Shown here one piece after another: positions 8,274-13,500 of a stretch of 13,500 bases of DNA (within the stretch, counting starts at the first letter, position 1; every line of letters begins with the position of its first letter). The DNA is taken from positions 4,026,501 to 4,040,000 of the forward strand of contig WPIO01000006.1 of the NCBI GenBank assembly GCA_009760855.2, read 5' to 3'. The DNA is from Cristatella mucedo (Eukaryota; Bryozoa; Phylactolaemata; Cristatellidae). The position numbers and the translations under genes were made by a program. The notes beneath the pieces were generated by a model. The model saw only the letters and a list, made by a program, of their open reading frames with translations, was not told the DNA's origin and ran no database searches.

Positions 8274-8995
8274 CTTCGGTCAAATGGCTGGCTGTGTCAG
8301 AGCAAGCAAAACTGAAAAAGTTTCCCACACCCAGGCCCTCGAAAGAAGCCGCATACATGCCCCCGAGCAACTGTGGTGCCACATTGCATTCACACCTGCA
8401 ATTGGAAGCAGCCAAAGTGCCAAACTTTCAGCAGTTAAGATCCAACATAAAGCAGCAAGTCATTTCATCATCATCTGCTTCGTTTGCATGACAAGGGTTC
8501 GCGGCTGCTTCGGGGTGACTCCTGTAGCTTTAGCTGCCAACGACATTAATTAATCAATGTGCATTTAATTCGCTAATCGGAGCTCTTGCGTTGAGTAAAA
8601 TTCAGTATGGATTTAATAACTTATATTTAAAAAGTCTCATTTCCTTACTTCATGTCATTAATCGATTGGGAAGGCAAGGGTATTATGTATGAGGCTTGCC
8701 AAAATGTATGACGTCTCTGCAATCCAATCTCGATCTTGTGAGAGTCGAAGATCTAGCGCTCCTTGGTTCCCAATCCTGATCGCAGAAACATGGATGATGT
8801 ATCCACTGAGAAACCTCAATAGATGCCTTATTGCATTAGCGTTGAGTCTTTGGGCTGCAAACTTTCACTTGCTGGTGATCTATGCCAAAACTAGGCATCA
8901 CTTGTCCTGTGCATCTGTGTGGGCCTTATGCTGAATTGCTTTTTTCCGACGTGCATATAATTGAATAAGATGTACTTGTTGACTGCAATCAAGCT
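8274..8995. other. No gene recognised
   Basis: Frames of up to 99 codons are open in overlapping registers at 8207-8553 and one of 81 codons at 8689-8934. None has a recognisable domain. Positions 8545-8680 are AT-rich. No RNA or mobile-element signature is seen. Confidence 0.5.
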
Positions 8996-9097
8996 GAGAG
9001 AGAAAAGGAGAGAAGAGAGAACGAGAGAAGAGAGAGTCTACAGAGATAGAGAAAGAAGAGAGTATGAAGAGGAGAGGAGAAATTGATAAAGAGAGAC
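8996..9097 (+). repeat. GA-rich purine tract
   Basis: About 100 bases of degenerate GAGA and GAAGAGAG repeats on plus. It is the strand-flipped counterpart in composition of the array at 5361-6659, but shares none of its 14-bp unit or cassette. It is interrupted by a few C and T. It explains the Ser/Leu/Phe-rich minus-strand frames there. Confidence 0.85.
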
Positions 9098-9547
9098 CAC
9101 CAGGTCGCCTCCGACTTAGAGTGACACACCGTGCCACTGACTGGTACAAGCAAGTGGCAAGGGCTGCTGCACAGTTTGAGTAGGCAGGCGGCTGTCTGTG
9201 GGTACGTGTGCACCAATGCCTGTCATGCCCGTCAGGGGTTGGCAGCAGTTATCCGACTTGTTTTCGTGTTCATTTGACAGCAGGTCCTTGCTCAGATCTC
9301 AGCACCGGGAGTCAGCTGCTGTCAGCAACAGTGGCGCGCTAGTCACTCAACCGGGCACATGAGTAGTGGCAGCTACGAAAATTAGGGAAGGGGAGAGGTA
9401 GCTCTGCCTGCAGGTAACTTCTGTAGTCCCACATTTTTCCCGGCCAAGGGCCAACCTGCCAACGTTCTGGACACGGTCTGTCAACGTGGCAGTCAGCGGC
9501 AGTCAGCGAGCAGGCTGCCAAGAAGAACTCAAGCTCCGACGGAGTCG
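9098..9547. other. No gene recognised
   Basis: Average-composition DNA with no long frame. A minus-strand frame of 60 codons at 9339-9521 has no recognised motif. Confidence 0.5.
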
Positions 9548-9586
9548 AAAGTCGAGCTTGCTCCGACGACGGAGCTAGTCGACTTT
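9548..9586. repeat. Near-perfect hairpin
   Basis: The outer arms AAAGTCGA (9548-9555) and TCGACTTT (9579-9586) are exact reverse complements. The inner arms GCTCCG (9560-9565) and CGGAGC (9570-9575) pair around an ACGA loop. A small internal loop of four against three bases separates the two stems. A related self-complementary word CTCCGACGGAG lies just upstream at about 9535. The structure could extrude as a cruciform or fold in RNA. Confidence 0.8.
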
Positions 9587-9999
9587 TGTTCGATGAGCCA
9601 GGTCACGGTCAATTGCTCCTTGAAGGGCCGATACCGACGATGAAGCATGATGTTGGCAGAGTGAGCATCAATCTCAATTTAGAATTGAGCAAGGCCTGCC
9701 TGCAGCTGCTGCTGCTTGTGGCCATGCCGCCCGGTTCTGACGTCGTTATGGCTGCAATGGAGCTGTCGACTGCTCTGTGCAACAGAGCAATGCTGCCTTG
9801 CCCGACTTTCCTCCTCATTCGACCGACTGCCAGCCAGCTTGCTTCTTTGGTCCACAAGCAAAACCGTATGCCAAACCTTCGACAGCCGACAGGGCGTGAC
9901 AGATAATTTGAACTTCTGCCTTCACATCTCGAGAGTAGCTTACGGTCGCAGGCTTGCAATGAGCTTGAATGCGCAATTGGTCAAAGCCAGTATTGAGTT
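9587..9999. other. No gene recognised
   Basis: A plus-strand frame of 106 codons (9586-9906), a second plus frame of 95 codons and a minus frame of 116 codons overlap here. Having three registers open over the same DNA suggests stop-poor composition, not selection. I recognise no protein family in any of them. Confidence 0.45.
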
Positions 10000-10125
10000 A
10001 TAATAACACTTATAATAATAATAATACATTTGATGTAGCGCTATCAGAGAACGCAAATCTCTGTTTCTAGGCACTTTACATTTGCTGAAAGAAGCACAAT
10101 CGAATGGTTAGTTGGAGCATGCTCT
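10000..10125 (-). mobile_element. Minus-strand LINE 3' tail
   Basis: Read on minus, the order is CATGCTCC, AACTAACCATTCGATTGTGC, TTCTTTCAGCAAATGTAAAG, TGCCTAGAAACAGAGAT, GTTCTCTGATAGCGCTACA and then ATGTATTATTATTATTAT. This matches the plus-strand tail at 11215-11327 landmark by landmark. Homology seems to fade beyond 10125-10150. The element is 5'-truncated and has no coding sequence. It lies head-to-head with the plus-strand remnants that begin near 10510. Confidence 0.8.
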
Positions 10126-10509
10126 AAAACAGTAGATCGCATCATGCCTCAGCTTTGATAGGGTTAAAGATGCAAAAGCAGCTGTCAGCGTTGGGGTCGT
10201 CGAGTCCTTGCTGAATTTTCACATTTCTCAACTTGATGTTCTGCAATGTCTGCAAGCTACTTTGGGTCGTGAAGGTCGAGGGGGACACCAGTCACCTGTC
10301 TGGCCTACTTACAGCCTGCCTGCTGTGCACTTGGAGTAAATGTGGGGTGGTGTGTGTTGGAGGATTAGACTTTCAGCTCTAGAATGACCAGAAACAGTTC
10401 CGAAAGGTGAACCGGTCATACAAAACGATTGTCATCTTTATTGAGGTACCCCGAAAATACAGATGGCTGTCATCGATGTAAGATGCAGTATCTGCAGGGT
10501 CTTGAGTGC
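10126..10509. other. No gene recognised
   Basis: Non-coding sequence between the minus-strand tail and the first plus-strand LINE coding fragment. It may contain further degraded element sequence, but I cannot align it. Confidence 0.45.
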
Positions 10510-10705
10510 AATTTCTTAGTCATTTCTATGCACCAATAAGCCTGGAACTCGCTTCAGTCTTTCTGTCACTACCTGTAGTGATTATAAATCATTCAAGTCT
10601 CAGCTAAAGACTCATCTGCTTAGCTCAGCTTTCCCTATGCCTGTAAACTTTTTTTTGCTGTGTGCTTTGCATATTTCTGTAAAATGCATTATACAGTGCA
10701 TTTTA
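10510..10705 (+). mobile_element. Degenerate LINE ORF2 C-terminus, fragment 1
   Basis: Three short pieces in shifted frames spell the typical end of a CR1/L2-type reverse transcriptase ORF: YAPIS near 10525-10540, AWNSLQ from 10540, and DYKSFKSQLKTHLLSSAF from 10580. Known relatives end with F..AP..WNSLP....S...FK..LKTHLF. At least two frame changes and a stop (TAG at about 10576) show it is dead. The AT-rich sequence after it holds the inverted repeat at 10680-10705. The boundary with the next fragment lies near 10705-10720. Confidence 0.75.
10680..10705. repeat. 9-bp-arm inverted repeat
   Basis: TAAAATGCA (10680-10688) and TGCATTTTA (10697-10705) are exact reverse complements around an 8-nt loop. 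It lies at the junction between two LINE fragments and could be part of the first element's 3' untranslated region. Confidence 0.75.
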
Positions 10706-10714
10706 GCTAACCAG

Positions 10715-11330
10715 GGCCCTGCAACAGGCTCTGACAGGTAGTGCAAAACTCTGCAGCTAGGCTTGTCTGTCGTGAGCGTCGAAGTTGCCACATCACATCA
10801 CTTCTTGCTGGCCTGCACTGGCTCCCAATCAAGTAGCGCATCGACTGTAAGGTTCTGTCACTCACTTTTAGGTCCCTTCATTCTTTGGCTCCAGGGTAAC
10901 TATTAGATAAACTCTCCCACCAGTCTAAGCATTGTACCATCACCTTTTCTGAATTAAATAGTTTACCTATACTTTGCACGAACCTCAAATCTTTTGGAGA
11001 TCGAGCCTTTTGTTCATTTGCTCCCTAAGCCTGGAACACTTCCAACTGGCATTACGACATCCCCTGACTTGACCGCATTTAAAAAGAAACAAAACATTTA
11101 TTTATCACAGTATTTAGTGGGTCCTTGGGATTCGTCCTTTGTGTGCTTATGTGTGCTGACGTTGTATATTTGCATGCTGACCCTGTTCAGGCCACCCCTA
11201 ACCACGCTATGCTTGCTTTCATACATGCTACCCACTAACCATTCGACTATGCTTCTTTGGCAGCAAATGTGAAGTGTCTAGAAAGAGATATCTCTGGGGC
11301 GCTATAAAGAAATGTATTATTATTACTACA
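10715..11330 (+). mobile_element. LINE ORF2 C-terminus plus 3' tail, fragment 2
   Basis: The best preserved element of the window. From 10741 one frame reads VQNSAARLVCRERR, HITSLLAGLHWLPIK, RIDCKVLSLTFRSLHSLAPG and later FGDRAFCSFAP, AWNT. After a +1 shift it continues LPTGITTSPDLTAFKKK to about 11110. These are hallmark C-terminal motifs of CR1/L2-like non-LTR reverse transcriptases (QN.AARLV, LHWLP....I..K, GDRAF..AP..WN.LP). In-frame stops at 10834, 10897, 11026 and 11065 plus the frameshift make it a pseudogene. A 3' UTR follows, with the shared tail landmarks, GGGGCGCTATAAAG and (ATT)n at about 11313-11327. The reverse-transcriptase catalytic core is missing, so it is strongly 5'-truncated. 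Confidence 0.85.
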
Positions 11331-11369
11331 GTACAGTGGTCCCGAGTGTCTTCTGTCGGGTTTTGTATT

Positions 11370-11510
11370 CTCATCTAAGCATGCTACCTTGCATCTCACT
11401 AAACCACTGGTATTGCTTCACTTGCGATGTATTTTCAAGCGCCTGGATAGATATTTCATTCTTTTAGGGCGCTATACGAAATTATTGTTATTTTAATAAT
11501 CATCATTGTC
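11370..11510 (+). mobile_element. Diverged LINE 3' tail
   Basis: Landmarks in order are AAGCATGCTACC, CACTAAACCACT, TTGCTTC, AAGCGCCTGGATAGATA, AGGGCGCTATACGAAAT and an imperfect ATT-rich tail ending near 11508. These match the tail of the neighbouring element, but with short insertions and more substitutions. It is either an older insertion or another subfamily, starting within about 45 bp of the previous copy's (ATT)n. Confidence 0.6.
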
Positions 11511-11544
11511 CGTACCTGCACGCATGCTCAGTTAGGCAAGCCAC

Positions 11545-11695
11545 TTCCGGTTTTTACTATAGGCATAATGCATAATATGCATAGGAATTTCCGTTTTTTT
11601 TCCTACGGGCGTAATGCATAGTCTCCTTTAGCACGTATAAACGAACTTTTGGGCTGGATGAGTGAGTGTAAGAGAAAGTCACGTGGTCAGTCGCT
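11545..11695 (+). promoter_or_regulatory. Cluster of transcription-factor-like motifs
   Basis: Within 150 bp there are: ACTTCCGG (about 11543-11550), the core of ETS-family sites; the palindrome ATGCATAATATGCAT (11568-11582); a second GCGTAATGCATA copy near 11608-11620; TATAAA at 11636-11641; and GTCACGTG (11678-11685), an E-box, followed by TCAGTC (11687-11692), an initiator-like word. The TATA to initiator distance is about 53 bp, too long for a standard core promoter. The function is inference from motif matches. Confidence 0.25.
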
Positions 11696-12581
11696 AGGGG
11701 TAGTTGCTTTTGTGTGCAGAAGTAATACTTTTTCCAAGCGGAATGAGGTTCAGTGTTCGGGATGAAGAGAGGGAAAACCGGAAACAAAAAGTACTCGTGA
11801 AACTAGTTTGTGTTTTTGGTCAAAACTCACAAAGTAAAAGTACGATTCCAGAAACTATTGATTTACAGTGAGAATATGCATGCTGTGTGCTGCAGCATTT
11901 CAAGTGAGATGGCAGGCAGCAGTCACCATCCACTTAAGTGTCGCCGAATACCCGGTATACTTTATTAAGAAATTCTTGTCAGCCCTTACCGAGTTTTATT
12001 TTTTAAGTTAACCGTCGTACACACGGTGCAGAGTATTTGATAATAGCACTTATGCATGCAGCAGTTTAGTACCACCAGGCTTCCTTATGTACAGGGTATG
12101 GAAACTGAACCACTTACTTCGTGTAAAGTGTTCTGTTTTCGCTTTGGTTTCTGAAGCTGAAATTTGGTAGGTATGAAGTCCCCCATTGCGGTTTCATTAG
12201 TATTCTGTTTGCCAGATTCGGTAGTTCTGGCAGCCCTAAGAGGGCATGGTCTCATTGCCTAAGCCTCTCTTGTGGATTGCAGCCTGTATTTGCATACCGG
12301 TACTTGCATGTTTGATGCAGCTGCTCACTAGTGAGTGTCAGTTGTGCGAGTCTCTGCCTGCTGGGTAGCCGTTGAGAAATGAAATCAATTGGTGGCTTCT
12401 AGCATGTCCGTTCAAGTGAGTATGCTGTATTGAGGGAATCGATTATTCAGTTTGCATCGGCAGTATAGGTGGCAATAAGAGTAGACAATGCTGTTTGGCA
12501 GTGGCACCTTTCCTTCAAACCTATGCATCACCTGCTATCCGATGGGGCGAGGTCGAAGCGAACTGAGGGACAATTGAGGAT
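11696..12581. other. No gene recognised
   Basis: Average to AT-rich sequence. A short frame from ATG 11762 gives a basic 12-residue peptide and stops. From 12469 a GTG-initiated frame is open for 86 codons with no recognised family; it ends over a GTAAGT donor-like word at 12722. Nothing here can be supported as a gene. Confidence 0.45.
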
Positions 12582-12612
12582 AATAAATAGAAAGATCGCT
12601 TGGTGTGGTGGG
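12582..12612 (+). promoter_or_regulatory. Candidate polyadenylation site
   Basis: AATAAA at 12582-12587 is followed, about 14-25 nt on, by a GU-rich stretch TGGTGTGGTGGG (12601-12612). The spacing fits a canonical poly(A) signal plus downstream element on the plus strand. No coding exon can be linked to it. Confidence 0.35.
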
Positions 12613-13012
12613 CAACTCTCTATATCATACAAACAGCTGCTTCAGACCACAATACATATTAGCTATTCTGAAAATCTGAAATACAATGTAGTTCAAAGCC
12701 TGCTCTCTTTTGTACAATTCAGTAAGTAATATCGACTCCTGCAAACGAACCAATTCGGCCTAGGATCACACGAAGGCCTCTTATCGCTTCAGTTCGTCAG
12801 GTTGCAAGGCCTCTGGCAAATAGAATATTTCGTCGTCGTTTAAGGATGGATGCGATGGCGGTTTGTTATTCGCATAGGCATAGTAGATCACGAGGCTTTT
12901 AAAAGGTTGGTAGTTCACATAGATTTACTGGTATCGATTGCAAAGGCAAGAGCCAGTAGCAGGGAGGAGATACTTGGAGATGAACTCCAGCCCTCGCTAT
13001 CTACGGTATATA
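12613..13012. other. No gene recognised
   Basis: One plus frame, interrupted by stops, gives an Arg-rich segment near 12741-12870 (RRPLIAS, FRRRLRM). This vaguely recalls the helix-turn-helix linker of mariner-like transposases, but there are no catalytic motifs and the match is too weak to call. No other feature is seen. Confidence 0.45.
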
Positions 13013-13035
13013 CCACGCACGCACGCACACACACA
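13013..13035 (+). repeat. (CACG)n/(CA)n microsatellite
   Basis: A short run of CACG tetramers passes into CA dinucleotides and then AGAGAG. It explains the THARTHTR-like peptide in a frame over it. Confidence 0.85.
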
Positions 13036-13189
13036 AGAGAGTACCGATCCGCAAGATAAGCAACTAGAACAGAAACTCTGGGCTATGGGGGAAATATGTG
13101 CTAACACATACATTCTAGGCTATGCGATCTTTCTCGTTCTGCAACTCAACCACAAAGCGCTATTTCGGGGTTGGGTGCAACAGTAGATC

Positions 13190-13500
13190 TGCGCCGCGGC
13201 GCTTCGTACGAAACATAACTCTTAGCAGTTGCTCCAGCGCCGCACGGCGGCGTCCCATTTCCGACCGGCGGCAGCGACTGAAGGCCCCATTTCCGACCGG
13301 CGGCAGCGACCGAAGGCCGCTGCCTAGCCGGCCCTGCTAGTTAGGGTCAGGTGACCGGCCATGTGGTTGCCGGGGTATTGAGATATTTTTAGAACGTTGC
13401 CTGGGCTAGTCCGGCTGGGCGGGTCTGTTCCTAGTCTACTCCTCTCTAGTTACCGTCGCACCTTGCGGCGGTGGCGGCCTCGCTGCAGTTAGATGCGGCT
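13190..13500. promoter_or_regulatory. CpG-rich block at the window edge
   Basis: GC content and CpG density rise sharply (about 30 CpG in 310 bases by hand count), with GCGCCGCGGCGC at its left end and GGGCGGG, an Sp1-like word, near 13419. An ATG at 13360 opens only six codons. The block continues past the window, so it may be the promoter or 5' end of a gene outside it, or simply GC-rich repeat DNA. Confidence 0.3.
13254..13317. repeat. Two-copy tandem repeat, 32-bp period
   Basis: The unit beginning CCCATTTCCGACCGGCGG starts at 13254 and again at 13286, with a T to C change in GCGACTGAAGG versus GCGACCGAAGG and one difference near the end. The two copies are almost identical. It is GC-rich and lies within the CpG-rich block. 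Confidence 0.85.

Noticed and set aside
12722-12730. GTAAGT donor-like word at the end of an 86-codon frame
   Set aside because: The frame begins at GTG with no promoter or acceptor support and no recognised protein. A single donor match is expected by chance.
12741-12900. Arg-rich segment slightly like a mariner/Tc1 helix-turn-helix
   Set aside because: There are no catalytic D..D/E motifs, no terminal inverted repeats were seen, and stops interrupt the frame.

Overview
The window looks like eukaryotic, probably invertebrate animal, non-coding DNA. The reasons are: no dense ORFs and no bacterial gene architecture; abundant short tandem repeats; remnants of a CR1/L2-type non-LTR retrotransposon whose 3' tail ends in (ATT)n; eukaryotic-style poly(A), TATA/initiator and splice-like signals; and CpG-rich patches next to AT-rich stretches. 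The phylum cannot be named from the sequence; the family of LINE tails suggests, weakly, an aquatic invertebrate. I recognise no complete host protein-coding gene, tRNA, rRNA or CRISPR array.

Layout. Positions 1-1100 hold a CpG-island-like GC-rich block (about 480-1095) with G-runs and a 15-bp-arm hairpin. Positions 1260-1840 hold a short tandem duplication, two acceptor-like sites and one weak candidate exon. Positions 1840-4420 are mostly featureless, with small tandem duplications at 3121 and 3950. Two convergent copies of one LINE 3' tail lie at 4421-4616 (+) and 4725-4805 (-). Positions 5361-6659 are a 1.3-kb almost pure pyrimidine (+ strand) array with a nested structure: a 14-bp unit and CT dinucleotides inside a larger cassette repeated four times, then a (TC)n expansion. 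It keeps two frames open for over 450 codons, but this is a composition artefact and not a protein.

Positions 6660-8150 are AT-richer, with a good ATTAAA plus GU-rich poly(A) site and, further on, TATA-like boxes. A GA-rich tract lies at 8996-9097 and a near-perfect hairpin at 9548-9586. Positions 10000-11510 are a LINE graveyard: a minus-strand tail, a plus-strand C-terminal fragment, a longer plus-strand fragment with recognisable reverse-transcriptase C-terminal motifs and several stops, and a further diverged tail. A cluster of regulatory-looking motifs lies at 11545-11695, a poly(A)-like site at 12582-12612, and a CpG-rich block with a 32-bp tandem duplication runs off the right edge.

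No set of genes acts together here. The most interesting points are the nested pyrimidine array and the five local copies of one LINE 3' tail in both orientations. I found no convincing new biological system.
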